This document shows positions 50,940 through 60,852 of a DNA stretch of 64,000 nt, in pieces. A program made the position numbers and the translations under genes. Under the pieces are notes generated by a model. That model had not been told where the DNA came from, searched no databases, and saw only the letters and a list, made by a program, of their open reading frames with translations. Every line of letters begins with the position of its first letter. Positions within the stretch are counted from its first letter, which is position 1. This DNA is from Agrococcus sp. SL85 (GTDB taxonomy: Bacteria > Actinomycetota > Actinomycetes > Actinomycetales > Microbacteriaceae): positions 2,418,001-2,482,000 of the forward strand of contig NZ_CP113066.1 in assembly GCF_026625845.1 (NCBI RefSeq), in the 5' to 3' direction.

Positions 50940-52394
50940 TCAGCTCGTGAAGGACTCGGCGTGGATGCGGGCGGGCGCGGCGCCCGCGCGCAGCAGGTCG
51001 GCGCGCAGTGCCGCGGACCAGTCGTCGGGGCCGCAGAGGAAGACGTCGACGTCGGCGAGGTCGCCCGCGATCGCGCGCAGCAGCGCCGCGCCGTCCCAGG
51101 CGCCCCAGTCGCTCGCGACCCACGACGAGCCGGCGCGGCTGCGCGGCCCGTCGAGCGGCACGTGGCGGAGGCCCCGGCGCTCGACGAGCTCGCGCACGTG
51201 CTCGGCGCCCACGGCCTCCTCGGGCGTGCGATCGCGCGTGACGAGCACCGCCTCGCCGGGCTCGAAGGCCTCGTCGTCGAGGATCGAGAGCAGCGGCGCG
51301 ACGCCCGCACCCGCCCCGACCAGCAGCATGCGGCGGCCCTGCCGCGCATCCCCCGTCATGCGGCCCATCGGACCCTCGACGAGCACGCGCGTGCCGGGGC
51401 GGAGCGAGCGCAGCCGGCGGCTGCCGTCGCCCACGACGCGCGCGGCGATGACGAGCTCGCCCCTGCGGGGCGAGACCGCGAGCGAATAGGGGTTGCCGCG
51501 GGTCCATCCCGGGCCGTCGAGGAAGCGCCACACCAGGAACTGGCCCGCCCGCGCCCCGAGCCGCTCGATGGCGCGGCCGCCGATGCGCACGCGCACGCCG
51601 CGAGCGCCGTCGTCCTCGACCGCGACGACGCGCAGGTCGTGGCGCAGCGAGCGCCCGATGGGCAGCGCGATCCGCCACACGAGCACCGCGGCTGCGGTCG
51701 CGAGCCACAGCGCCCACCAGTAGCCGGCGGCGAGCGGCGTCGCGAGGTCGGTGCCCGTCCAGAGCATGTGCGGGATGGCGAGGGCCACGCCGAGGTAGCC
51801 GTAGAGGTGCAGCAGGTGCCAGGACTCGTAGCGCAGCCGCCGCCGGGCGCGGCGGGCCGAGGTCACCATGACGAGCACGAGCAGCAGCGTGCCCGCGGTC
51901 GCGAGCAGCATGCCGGGGTAGCCCCACACGAGCTCCCACAGCTGCACGAGGGGCTGGAGGCCGCTGTCGGCGGCGTAGCCGAGCACGAGGAGCACGATGT
52001 GCGCGACGAGCAGCCAGAACGACCACATGCCGACGACGCGGTGCATCCGCACCATGCCGGCGTGGCCGAGGCCGCGCTCGAAGAGCGGCACCCGCGCCAT
52101 GAGGAGCACCTGGAGCAGCAGCAGGTTGGCCGAGACCAGTCCCGTGAGCCGACCGAGCGAGTCGAGGGTGCCCGCGGGGGCGCGCAGCAGCTCCTGCACG
52201 CCGCCGCCCGCGGACCAGAGCGTGGCGACGAGCGTGCTCGTGACCCAGATGACCGCGATCGCCGCGAGCCGCCACGCCTCGCGACGGCGGTCGGGGGCGG
52301 TGCGGACGACGGGGGCGGGCGCCGCGGTCGGGGCCGCGCCGACGGCGCCGACGGCGGGCGCCGGGCCCGTGCGCTGCTGGCTGAGGATGTCCAT
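50940..52394 (-). CDS. Ferric-reductase-like transmembrane flavoprotein
   Basis: 484-aa membrane reductase. Six helices (from RLAAIAVIWVTSTLVATLW to LWLATAAAVLVWRIAL) hold conserved histidines (MVRMHRVVGMWSFWLLVAHIVLL, WHLLHLYGYLGVALAIPHML) for heme binding. Then come a ferredoxin-reductase FAD-binding barrel (RAGQFLVWRFLDGPGWTRGNPYSLA) and an NAD(P)H domain (MLLVGAGAGVAPLLSIL, DVFLCGPDDWS). It would pass electrons from NADH across the membrane to the FMN-protein encoded next. The ATG at 52394 is the only good start; no clear ribosome site. Confidence 0.85.
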   Translation of the reverse strand: MDILSQQRTGPAPAVGAVGAAPTAAPAPVVRTAPDRRREAWRLAAIAVIWVTSTLVATLWSAGGGVQELLRAPAGTLDSLGRLTGLVSANLLLLQVLLMARVPLFERGLGHAGMVRMHRVVGMWSFWLLVAHIVLLVLGYAADSGLQPLVQLWELVWGYPGMLLATAGTLLLVLVMVTSARRARRRLRYESWHLLHLYGYLGVALAIPHMLWTGTDLATPLAAGYWWALWLATAAAVLVWRIALPIGRSLRHDLRVVAVEDDGARGVRVRIGGRAIERLGARAGQFLVWRFLDGPGWTRGNPYSLAVSPRRGELVIAARVVGDGSRRLRSLRPGTRVLVEGPMGRMTGDARQGRRMLLVGAGAGVAPLLSILDDEAFEPGEAVLVTRDRTPEEAVGAEHVRELVERRGLRHVPLDGPRSRAGSSWVASDWGAWDGAALLRAIAGDLADVDVFLCGPDDWSAALRADLLRAGAAPARIHAESFTS

Positions 52395-52519
52395 GCCGCC
52401 GAGGCTCGGGCATCGCCGCCAAGACGATCCCAAGATTCCGGATGCCTGGGCGAGCGCTTGGCAGACGCATAGGCGCGCACCGCTCGCCCGGCTGACGGGC
52501 CGCGTGCTTGGATCGCCCC

Positions 52520-53236
52520 ATGGACGCTCCCACCCAGGCGATGGAGCCGCACGACGGCGCGGTGCTCGGCAGGCTCAACTGGCTGCGGGCGGGGGTGCTC
52601 GGCGCCAACGACGGCATCGTCTCGGTGGCGGCGGTGCTCGTGGGCGTCGCGGGCGTCACGGTCGAGACGGGGCCGCTGCTGACGGCCGGCGCGGCGGCGC
52701 TCGCGGGCGGCGCGATCTCGATGGCGCTCGGCGAGTACGTCTCGGTGAGCTCGCAGCGCGACAGCGAGCGCGCGCTCATCGCGCTCGAGCGTCGCGAGCT
52801 CGAGGAGGATCCGGAGGGCGAGCTCGCGGAGCTCGAGGGACTATGGCGCGAGCGCGGCCTCGACGCCGACGCGGCCGCGCTCGTGGCCCGTCAGATGACG
52901 GAGCACGATGCGCTCGCCGCGCACCTCTCGCTCGAGCTCGGCATCGACGAGCAGACGGTCACGAGCCCCTGGCAGGCGGCGTGGGCCTCGTTCCTCGCGT
53001 TCCTGACGGGCGGCGCCCTGCCGTTCGCGACCATCCTGCTGAGCCCGCACGACCTCCGCGTGGTCGTCGGCGTCGCGGTCGTGCTGCTCGCGCTCGCGCT
53101 CACGGGTGCGCTCGGGGCGCGGCTGGGCCGGGCGCCGTGGCGCAGGCCCACGGTGCGGGTCGTCATCGGCGGCGCCATCGCCCTCGCCGTCACCTACGGG
53201 CTGGGCGCCGCGCTCGGCGTCTCGGGGCTCGGCTAG
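52520..53236 (+). CDS. VIT1/CCC1 family metal transporter
   Basis: 238-aa membrane protein of the vacuolar iron/manganese transporter family. The start is GRLNWLRAGVLGANDGIVSVAAVLVGVAG (helix 1 with the conserved Asn-Asp), then GAISMALGEYVSVSSQRDSERA (helix 2 with Glu-Tyr), a cytoplasmic Glu-rich loop (ALERRELEEDPEGELAELEGLW) as in the metal-binding helical region of VIT1, and three C-terminal helices. It exports or stores Fe(II)/Mn(II) in relatives. No Shine-Dalgarno precedes the ATG, so it may be leaderless. It converges with the kinase gene, sharing CTAG at the stops. Confidence 0.88.
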   Translation: MDAPTQAMEPHDGAVLGRLNWLRAGVLGANDGIVSVAAVLVGVAGVTVETGPLLTAGAAALAGGAISMALGEYVSVSSQRDSERALIALERRELEEDPEGELAELEGLWRERGLDADAAALVARQMTEHDALAAHLSLELGIDEQTVTSPWQAAWASFLAFLTGGALPFATILLSPHDLRVVVGVAVVLLALALTGALGARLGRAPWRRPTVRVVIGGAIALAVTYGLGAALGVSGLG

Positions 53237-54830
53237 CCCGCCGCGTCCGGCTCGTCGCCCGCGGGCAGCAGCACGGTCGCGGCCGTGCCGATGTCGACCT
53301 CCGACGTCAGCTCGATCGAGCCGCCGTGCGCGCGCGCCGCCGCGAGCGCCACCGAGAGACCCAGCCCGAGGCCCTCGATCTCCTGCCGGCGCGCGTTCGA
53401 GGCCCGGTAGGCCCGCTCGAAGACGAGCTCGAGCTCGTCGGCGGGGATGCCCATGCCCTGGTCCTCCACCCGCAGCACCGCCGCGGCCTCGTCGGCGCAC
53501 GCCGAGACGCGGACGGGGGCCACGCCGCTGCACGCGAGCGCGTTGCGCAGCAGCGCCTCGAGGATCCTGGTGGCGAGCCGCGGGTCGAGGTCGGCCTCCG
53601 CGCCCTCGTGCACCGCGACGCGCACGCGCTCCTCGGCGCGCAGCCGCGCGGGCAGCCGCTCGACCGCGCCGGCCACCACGGCCCGGAGCCGCACGCGCTC
53701 GCGCCGCGCCTCCGGCACAGGGCCGGCCGCGGCGAGGAAGCGCTCGGCGAGGTCCTCGAGCCGCTCGCCGCTGCGGGTCATCGCACCGAGAGCGCGCTCG
53801 ACGGCCGGCGGCAGCGCCTCGTCCTGCAGCAGCTCGAGGTTGCCGATGAGCGCCGTGAGCGGCGTCCGCAGCTCGTGGCTGAGCGTCGTGAGGGAGGCCT
53901 CGCGCGCACGGGCCTCGCGCACCAGCTCGGTCACGTCGTGGCCGACGAGCAGCGCGCCGAGCGGCTCGCCGTCGTCGTCGTGCACGGGCCTGCCGTTCGT
54001 GAGGATCGCCCGCCGCTCCCCCGGCGGGCCGATCCAGACGAGCGCGTCGCGCACGGCCTCGCCCGCCACGACGCGGAAGAGGGGCTGCTCGGACTGCGGC
54101 AGCGGCCGGAGGTCGGGATCCCGGAACAGCTCCGCAGATGCCTCTGGCCCGCCCTGCAGGCGGGCGATCGCAGCCTGCTCGAGCGCGGCGGCGTTGGTGA
54201 CGATGGGGCGCAGCTCGTCGTCGACGAGCGCGATGGCGCTCGGCGCCTCCTCGACGATGGAGCGCAGGATGGTGGCGGTGCGGCGCCCCTCTCGCCCGGC
54301 GGCCGCCACGGCGGCCTCGGCGGCGCGCAGCCGTCGCTCGCGGAGCGCGAGCATCCCCACACCGCCGACGAGCACGGCGGAGACGGCCACGAGGTCGACC
54401 CACGCACCGAGCGTCGCGGGCATGCGGTCGAGCAGCGCCGGCGGCAGCCAGAGCGTGAGGAGGCCGCCCGCCGCCGCGGCGACGGCGCCGACGGGGCCGA
54501 GTCGCAGCACGAGCATCGCCGCCGGGAAGACGAGCAGCGCGAGCGCGGCGGTGATCCCGCCGTCGTGCACGAGCACGCCCGCGGCGGCGAGGTCGAGGGC
54601 GCCGATCGCGACGACCCACAGCGGGTGGATGCGGCGCCAGGGCAGCAGCGCGGCGCCGAGCAGCGCCGCGACGGCCAGGCCCCCGCCCAGATCGCCCCGG
54701 CGTCGAGGCCGCCGTCGACGAGCGCGATCGCCACGACGACGAGCGCGGCGCACAGCATGAAGGGCCCCTGCCAGGCGAGCACGCCGATGCGCTGCACGCG
54801 CGCGTCGGCCAGCGGATCCACGTTCCACAC
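53233..54830 (-). pseudogene. PAS-type sensor histidine kinase, frameshifted
   Basis: Membrane sensor kinase. The first helices (IGVLAWQGPFMLCAALVVVAIALV) read in one frame from GTG 54830; from about 54680 the rest continues in another (GGGLAVAALLGAALLPWRRIHPLWVVAIGAL and on). The switch is in a short G-run (complement TGGGCGGGGG); adding one G gives IWGGGLAVAALLG. Downstream are a PAS-like domain (LRSIVEEAPSAIALVDDELRP), HisKA with LTTLSHELRTPLTAL and an intact HATPase (ACSGVAPVRVSACADEAAAVLRVEDQGMGIPADELELVFERAYRAS). No response regulator is adjacent. Confidence 0.8.
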
Positions 54831-54905
54831 GCTAGCGGCGCGGCCGCGGATCGCGGCGAGGCCACAGCGGCTTCCCGGAAACCGCGCACCCAGCGGCGCG
54901 GGCAG

Positions 54906-55979
54906 CTAGCGCACGCGCCGCCCGGACTCCGGGTCGAAGGCGATGACCGAACCGGGCCGGATCGCGAAGGCGAGCGCGTCGCCGCGCGCCGGGCGGGCGC
55001 CCTTGGGCAGGCGCGCGGTCCAGCGGCCGCCGGGGCCGGGCCCGTAGACGTAGGTGTCGGAGCCCAGCTCCTCCACGAGCTCGACCTCGATGCGCACGAG
55101 GTGCGGATCCTCGGGGGCTCCGGGCACGACGTCGAGGTCCTCGGGGCGCACGCCGAAGGTGAGGCGCTCCCCCTCGTGGCCCTCGGCGCGGAACGGCAGC
55201 AGCACCTCCGCCGCCCTCGCGCCCTCGGCGTCCGACCAGGTGCCCTCGACGAGGTTCATCTGCGGGGAGCCGATGAAGCCGGCGACGAAGAGCGTCTCGG
55301 GCTCGTCGTAGAGCTCGCGCGGCGTGCCCACCTGCTCGATGCGGCCCTGGTGCATGACGACCACGCGGTCGCCCATCGTCATCGCCTCCGTCTGGTCGTG
55401 CGTGACGTAGACGGTCGTGACGTCGAGCTGACGCTGCAGCGCCGCGATCTGGCCGCGGGTCTGCACCCGGAGCTTCGCGTCGAGGTTCGAGAGCGGCTCG
55501 TCCATGAGGAAGACCGAGGGGCGGCGCACGATCGCGCGCCCCATGGCCACGCGCTGGCGCTGGCCGCCGGAGAGCTCGCGGGGCTTCCGGTCGAGGAGGC
55601 CGTCGAGCTCGAGCAGCTCGGCGGCCTCCGCGACGCGACGCCGCCGCTCCGGGGCCGGCACCTTCGCGTTCCGCAGCGAGAACTCGATGTTGCCGGCCAC
55701 CGTCATGTGCGGGTACAGCGCGTAGGACTGGAACACCATGGCCACGTCGCGCTCGCCGCCGTCGACGCCGGTCACGTCGCGGCCGCCGAACTCGATCGTC
55801 CCGGACTCTGGGAACTCGAGGCCCGCGAGCGCGCGCAGCGTCGTCGACTTGCCGCACCCGGAGGGCCCGACGAGCACGAGCAGCTCGCCGTGGCGGATCT
55901 CGAGGTCGATCGCGTCGATCGACGGCTTCGAGGCCCCGGGGTAGGTGAGCGTGACGCCCTGGAGTGCGACGTCGACCAT
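54906..55979 (-). CDS. ABC transporter ATP-binding protein, UgpC/MsmK type
   Basis: 357-aa carbohydrate importer ATPase. Walker A GPSGCGKSTT, Q-loop VFQSYALYPHMTVAGNI, signature [15 protein letters not shown], Walker B VFLMDEPLSNLDAKLR, H-loop VTHDQTEAMTMGDR, and a C-terminal TOBE/regulatory domain (LTFGVRPEDLDVV, GSDTYVYGPGPGG) typical of the CUT1 sugar family. It is last in the order permease-permease-lipoprotein-ATPase. One such ATPase may serve several sugar importers. An AGGA-like stretch precedes the ATG. Confidence 0.92.
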   Translation of the reverse strand: MVDVALQGVTLTYPGASKPSIDAIDLEIRHGELLVLVGPSGCGKSTTLRALAGLEFPESGTIEFGGRDVTGVDGGERDVAMVFQSYALYPHMTVAGNIEFSLRNAKVPAPERRRRVAEAAELLELDGLLDRKPRELSGGQRQRVAMGRAIVRRPSVFLMDEPLSNLDAKLRVQTRGQIAALQRQLDVTTVYVTHDQTEAMTMGDRVVVMHQGRIEQVGTPRELYDEPETLFVAGFIGSPQMNLVEGTWSDAEGARAAEVLLPFRAEGHEGERLTFGVRPEDLDVVPGAPEDPHLVRIEVELVEELGSDTYVYGPGPGGRWTARLPKGARPARGDALAFAIRPGSVIAFDPESGRRVR

Positions 55980-56018
55980 GGTCGTCCTGCTTCCTGCTTC
56001 GGTGGTGTCGGGTCCGGA

Positions 56019-57365
56019 TCAGCCCTCGAGCTGTGCGCGGAGCCCGTTCTCGTAGAGGCCCTCGAGCTCGGTCTGGAGCTCGGCGAGCGCGGCGGGCACG
56101 TCGGCATCCGTCGTGAGGATGCGCTGGAGCGCCGTGGCGAGGGCGAGGTCGCCGCCGGGGAGGAAGACGCGCATCCAGTCCTGCGTGCGCGTGCGGGTCT
56201 CGAGCTGCTCGACCGCGACCTGGAAGTTCGCGTCCTCGGCGTAGAGCGCCGACGCATCGGCGTCGGAGCGCACCGGCATGTAGCCGGTCTGCGACGAGAA
56301 GGTCACCGTGCTCTCGGCGCTCGTGAGGAAGTCGGCGAGCATGGCCGCGGCGAGCTGCTCCTCGGGGCTCGACGTGGCCGAGATGGCGACGCCGGCGCCG
56401 CCCGTGGGCACGACGAGCTCCTGCTCGACCGGGCCGCCGGGCAGCATCGCGACGCCCACCTCGAAGCCGGCCGTCTCGGTGATGCCGCCGAGCGAGCCGG
56501 TGGAGCCGATGAACTGGCTCGTGGCGCCCGCGGCGAAGTCGTCGGCGGGCGAGCCGCTCGAGACGTTCGCCCAGCCCTCCTGCACGGCGTCCTGCGCGAA
56601 CTGCACGGCCGCGACGGTCTCGTCGCTCGTCACCGCGCTCGCGTCCCACTCGTCCGACCAGCCGCCGCCGTAGCCCCAGACGAGGTTGTTGAGCACCCAC
56701 GCCGGGTAGTCCTCGGCGGGCGGGAACGAGAACGCGGTGTCGGTGACGCCCGCGTCGATGAGCGCCTGCGAGCTCGCCGCGACCTCCGCCCACGTGGTCG
56801 GCGCCTCCGTGATGCCTGCCTCGGCGTACTGGTCGGCGTTGTAGTAGAAGATCGTCGTCGAGCGCGCGTACGGCACGGCGTAGTGGGCGTCCTCGTACAG
56901 GTAGTCGTCGAAGAGCGTCGCGTTGTAGGTCGAGGCGTCGCCGCCCGCGGCCGCGAAGGCCTCGTCGAGCGGCAGCAGCGAGCCGTTCACGTGGTTCGTG
57001 AACCACGTGGCGTCCGACATGACGACGAGGTCGCCCACGTCGCCGGAGGTCTGCGCGGTCTGGAAGCGCTGCGAGACCTCCTCGTAGTTGGCACCCGCGG
57101 TCACGATCTCGACCTCGATGCCGGTCTCGGCGGTGAACGCGTCGACGAGCTCCTGCTCGATCTCCTGCGAGCCGCCGGGGTGGTTCGTCCAGAAGGTGAT
57201 CGACTCGGCCGGCTCGACGGCGGCCCAGTCGGTCTCGGCGGCGGCCTCGGGGCCGGAGGCGCCGACGGCCGGGCCGCAGGCCGTCAGGCCGAGCGCGACC
57301 GCGCCGAGCGCGGCGAGGGTGGTCGTGGCGCGCGTGGTGCGCGCGCCGGCGGTGGGCTGGGACAT
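56019..57365 (-). CDS. Sugar ABC transporter substrate-binding lipoprotein
   Basis: 448-aa family-1 extracellular solute-binding protein: lipobox LTAC (C30), then ESITFWTNHPGGSQEIEQELVDAFTAETGIEVEIVTAGANYEEVSQRFQTA typical of UgpB-like glycerol-phosphate/oligosaccharide binders. YARSTTIFYYNADQYAEAGI and the PPAEDYPAWVLNNLVWGYGG region follow. The ligand is not evident; no glycosidase gene is nearby. GAGGA lies close to the ATG. It belongs to the 54906-59196 importer. Confidence 0.9.
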   Translation of the reverse strand: MSQPTAGARTTRATTTLAALGAVALGLTACGPAVGASGPEAAAETDWAAVEPAESITFWTNHPGGSQEIEQELVDAFTAETGIEVEIVTAGANYEEVSQRFQTAQTSGDVGDLVVMSDATWFTNHVNGSLLPLDEAFAAAGGDASTYNATLFDDYLYEDAHYAVPYARSTTIFYYNADQYAEAGITEAPTTWAEVAASSQALIDAGVTDTAFSFPPAEDYPAWVLNNLVWGYGGGWSDEWDASAVTSDETVAAVQFAQDAVQEGWANVSSGSPADDFAAGATSQFIGSTGSLGGITETAGFEVGVAMLPGGPVEQELVVPTGGAGVAISATSSPEEQLAAAMLADFLTSAESTVTFSSQTGYMPVRSDADASALYAEDANFQVAVEQLETRTRTQDWMRVFLPGGDLALATALQRILTTDADVPAALAELQTELEGLYENGLRAQLEG

Positions 57366-57430
57366 GGTGCTCCTCGAGGGTGCGGGGTGGGTGGACGTGC
57401 GGGTCGGTGGGTCTGCGGAGGGCGCGGCCG

Positions 57431-58300
57431 TCACTTGACAGCGCCCTGGGTGAGGCCGCTCACGATGAAGCGCTGCAGCGCGGCGAACACGATGAGCACG
57501 GGCAGGATCACGAGCACGGCGCCGGCCATGAGGTAGCCGTAGCTGCCGGTCTGGCCCTCGATCGACTGCAGCAGGTTGAGGCCCACGGGGAGCGTCATCG
57601 TCTCGACGGAGTCGGTGATGATGAGCGGCCACATGAAGCTGTTCCACTCCCCCACGATCGTCACGAGCGCGACGGTCGCGATCGTCGGCGCCGAGACCGG
57701 CACGACGATCCGCCAGAGCCGCTTCGCGTGCCCGGCGTGGTCGAGCGCGGCGGCCTCGAGCAGGTCCTTCGGCAGCGTCTTGAACTGCTGCCGCAGCAGG
57801 AACGTGCCGAAGGCCGTGCCGAGGCCCGGGAGGATGATCCCCCAGAGCGTGTTGCGGCCTCCGAGCGCCGAGATCGTCAGGTAGTTCGGCAGCAGCGCGG
57901 CCTCCGGCGGCACCATGAGCGCCACGAGGATCGCGAGGAACACGACGTGCTTGCCGCGGAAGTCGACGAAGACGAGCGCGTACGCGGTGGTGATCGCGAG
58001 CGCGACCTTGATGGCCGAGGCCACGATCGTGACGATGAGGCTGTTGCGCAGCACGGTGAGCAGGGGCACGGTGTCGGCGACCTGCGCGTAGTTGTCGGTC
58101 GTGGGCGCCTGCGGCAGCAGCGTGGGCGTCATCGTGATGATCTCGCCCGGCGGCTTGAACGACGCGATCGCCATCCAGACGAGCGGCAGCACGATGATCG
58201 CCGTCGCGAGGAGGATCGGCAGGTAGCCGCCGAGGACCGTGGCGAGGAGGTTGCGACGGCTGAAGGCCTGCCGCCACTCGGAGACGTGGGTCGCGCTCAT
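57431..58300 (-). CDS. Sugar ABC transporter permease, UgpE type
   Basis: 289-aa CUT1-family permease with six helices and the EAA loop LLEAAALDHAGHAKRLWRIVVPVSAPTIATVALVTIVGEWNSFMWPL. The segment VPPEAALLPNYLTISALGGRNTLWGIILPGLGTAFGTFLLRQQF is typical of UgpE/MalG. It is overlapped at its ATG by the end of the other permease (ATGA), giving matched expression. It pairs with the 58297 gene and the 54906 ATPase. Confidence 0.92.
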   Translation of the reverse strand: MSATHVSEWRQAFSRRNLLATVLGGYLPILLATAIIVLPLVWMAIASFKPPGEIITMTPTLLPQAPTTDNYAQVADTVPLLTVLRNSLIVTIVASAIKVALAITTAYALVFVDFRGKHVVFLAILVALMVPPEAALLPNYLTISALGGRNTLWGIILPGLGTAFGTFLLRQQFKTLPKDLLEAAALDHAGHAKRLWRIVVPVSAPTIATVALVTIVGEWNSFMWPLIITDSVETMTLPVGLNLLQSIEGQTGSYGYLMAGAVLVILPVLIVFAALQRFIVSGLTQGAVK

Positions 58301-59196
58301 GCGTAGTGCACCCGCTTCTCGACGTACCGCATCTGGAACGCGGTGATGGCGAAGAGCACGACGAAGAGCACGACCGAGATCGCGGCGGCGTAGCCGGCGT
58401 CCTGGTACGGCCCGAAGCCCTGCAGGTACAGCTCGAACACGATCGTGTTCGTGCCGTTCCCCGACGGCGTCATGATCTTGAGGATGTCGAAGGCCTGCAT
58501 CGAGCTGAGGATCGTCGTGACGGTGAGGAAGAACACCGTGGGCGACAGCAGCGGCAGGGTCAGCCGGAAGAAGCGCGTGAGCGTGCCGGCGCGGTCGATG
58601 CGCGCCGCCTCGATGAGGTCGCTCGGGATCGACTGGAGGCCCGCGAGGAAGACGACGGCGCAGAAGCCGAGGTGCTTCCAGACGTAGACCACGATCACCA
58701 TGACGAGCGCGAGGTCGGCATCGAGGTACCACTCGGGCGAGCGCGCGCCGAGCGCGCGGAGCACGTGGCCGAGCACGCCCAGCTGCGGGTCGAAGATGAA
58801 GTTCCACACCATCCCGACCCCGACGCCCGAGAGCACGTAGGGCGCGAAGATCGCCGTGCGGCCGGCGGTGACCCCGGGGATGCGGTGGTTGAGCGCGAGC
58901 GCCACCAGGAGGCCCAGCACCATCGAGGCGACGACCGTGATGACGGTGAACGTGATCGTCACGCGCCACATCTCGGCACCCTGCGGCGAGGTGAACAGCC
59001 GCGCGTAGTTGTCGATGCCGGCGCTCGTGGCGGTCGTCGCCCCCATGCGCCAGTCGAGCGTCGAGTAGAAGGCGTTGCTCAGCAGCGGGTAGTAGACGAA
59101 CGCGGCGATGAGCAGGAGGTTCGGCCCCGCGAAGGCGAGGAAGACCAGCGCGTCGCGGCGCAGCGTGCGTCGTCGGTGCGGGTTGGCGGTGGGCAC
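58297..59196 (-). CDS. Sugar ABC transporter permease, UgpA type
   Basis: 299-aa CUT1 permease: first helix DALVFLAFAGPNLLLIAAFVYYPLL, the long periplasmic loop before DNYARLF, and the EAA loop DLIEAARIDRAGTLTRFFRLTLPLLSPTVFFLTVTTILSS. The start is uncertain: I use the GTG at 59196, which gives a short Arg-rich cytoplasmic leader. Another GTG at 59247 would extend it by 17 residues, and neither has a good ribosome site. First gene of the importer operon; its promoter must lie in the 224 bases before the divergent flavoprotein gene, where I see no clear -35/-10. Confidence 0.88.
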   Translation of the reverse strand: MPTANPHRRRTLRRDALVFLAFAGPNLLLIAAFVYYPLLSNAFYSTLDWRMGATTATSAGIDNYARLFTSPQGAEMWRVTITFTVITVVASMVLGLLVALALNHRIPGVTAGRTAIFAPYVLSGVGVGMVWNFIFDPQLGVLGHVLRALGARSPEWYLDADLALVMVIVVYVWKHLGFCAVVFLAGLQSIPSDLIEAARIDRAGTLTRFFRLTLPLLSPTVFFLTVTTILSSMQAFDILKIMTPSGNGTNTIVFELYLQGFGPYQDAGYAAAISVVLFVVLFAITAFQMRYVEKRVHYA

Positions 59197-59420
59197 CCGC
59201 CGAGGCTGTCGGGCCGGCCTGAACCGGACTTGGCCCCTCGGGGGCACCGGGGTGTGCGGGAGGTGAACCGGAGGTGCTCGGGTGGGCCAGGGGGCGCTCG
59301 GGCGCGATCAGGCACGGTGTCCTCACCCGTCGAGATCGGCGCTCGATCCTCATCCATCGCCTCGGCGGAGCGGGGCGCGCGCTCGGGCGACGTCCCGGTC
59401 GGATGGACGATGATGGCGGC

Positions 59421-60840
59421 ATGAGCGCGACCGAGCAGGACCAGCACGACTTCGACCTCATCGTCATCGGCGGCGGCGCCGTGGGCGAGAACGTGGCCGA
59501 CTACGCGACGAAGCGCGGCCTCCGCGTCGCGATCGTCGAGGAGGCGCTCGTCGGCGGCGAGTGCTCGTACTGGGCGTGCATGCCGTCGAAGGCGCTGCTG
59601 CGCTCCGGCCACGCGCTGCGCGCCGCGCAGCGGCTCCCCGGCGCGCGCGAGGCGATCACCGGCTCCCTCGACGCCACCGCCGTGCTCCGGCGCCGCGACG
59701 GCTTCACGAGCAGCTGGGACGACAGCGGCCAGGTCGAGTGGGTGCGCTCCGCGGGCATCGAGCTCATCCGCGGCCGCGCGCGCATCGTCGGCCGCGGCCG
59801 CGTGGAGGTCGACGGCCGCACGTGGACGGCGCGCGCCGTCGCGATCGCCACGGGCTCCGTGCCGCAGCCTGCCCGACGTGCCGGGGCTCGCGGATGCCTC
59901 GCCGTGGGGCACGCGCGAGGCGACCGCCGCCGAGGAGGTGCCGGCGCGCCTCGTCGTGCTCGGCGGCGGCGTCGCGGGTGTCGAGCTCGCCACCGCCTAC
60001 GCCTCGCTCGGCGCGCAGGTGACGCTGCTGGCCCGCAGCGGCCTGCTCGGCCGCGAGGAGGCCTTCGCGGGCGAGCTAGTCGCCGCGGCCCTCGCCGACG
60101 AGGGCGTCGACGTGCGCCTCGGCACCTCCCCCGCCCGCGTCGACCGCGGCGACGACGGCATCGTCTCGGTCGAGCTCGAGGACGGCTCGCGCATCGAGGC
60201 CGAGGAGCTGCTCGTCGCCGCCGGCCGCACGCCCGCGCTCCACGACCTCGGGCTCGAGACCGTCGACCTCGACCCCGACGCGCTCGAGGTCGACGACACC
60301 ATGCTCGTCGCCGGCACCGACTGGCTCTCCGCCGTCGGCGACGCGAGCGGGCGCATCCAGCTCACCCACCAGGGCAAGTACCAGGCGCGCGCGGCGGGCG
60401 AGGCGATCGCCGCGCGGCTCCAGGGGCTGCCCGTGCGCGACGAGCCGTGGGGCGACCACGTGGCGACCGCCGACCACGGAGCCGTGCCGCGCGTGGTGTT
60501 CACGGACCCGGAGGTCGCGGCCGTCGGCCGCACGGAGGCGGAGGCGCGGAAGGCCGGCCTCGCCGTGCGCACCGTCGAGCACGACCTCGGCGCCGTGGCG
60601 GGCTCGAGCCTGCAGGCCGACGGCTACGAGGGCCGCGCGAAGCTCGTCGTCGACGAGGCGCGCGGCGTGCTCGTGGGCGCGACCTTCGTCGGCCAGGACG
60701 TCGCCGAGCTCGTGCACGCCGCGACGATCGCGATCGTCGGCGAGGTGGCGATCGCCCGCCTGTGGCACGCGGTGCCCGCCTACCCGACGATGAGCGAGGT
60801 CTGGCTGCGCCTGCTCGAGGCGTACGGCCGCCCCGACTGA
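59421..60840 (+). pseudogene. Dihydrolipoyl-dehydrogenase-like flavoprotein, frameshifted
   Basis: Pyridine nucleotide-disulfide oxidoreductase. FAD motif LIVIGGGAVGENVADYA, redox disulfide C48-SYWA-C53 in GGECSYWACMPSKALLR, second dinucleotide motif LVVLGGGVAGVELATAYASLG, AVGDASGRIQLTHQGKYQARAAGEAIAARL and a complete dimerisation domain. The frame breaks near 59861-59868 (GTGCCGCAGCCTGCCC): ATGSVP is followed in the next frame by SLPDVPGLADAS. Losing one base restores VPSLPDVPGL and one 473-codon frame. All cofactor and disulfide motifs remain, so an extra base in the sequence is likely. Confidence 0.82.
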
Positions 60841-60852
60841 GCCGCGGCCCGG

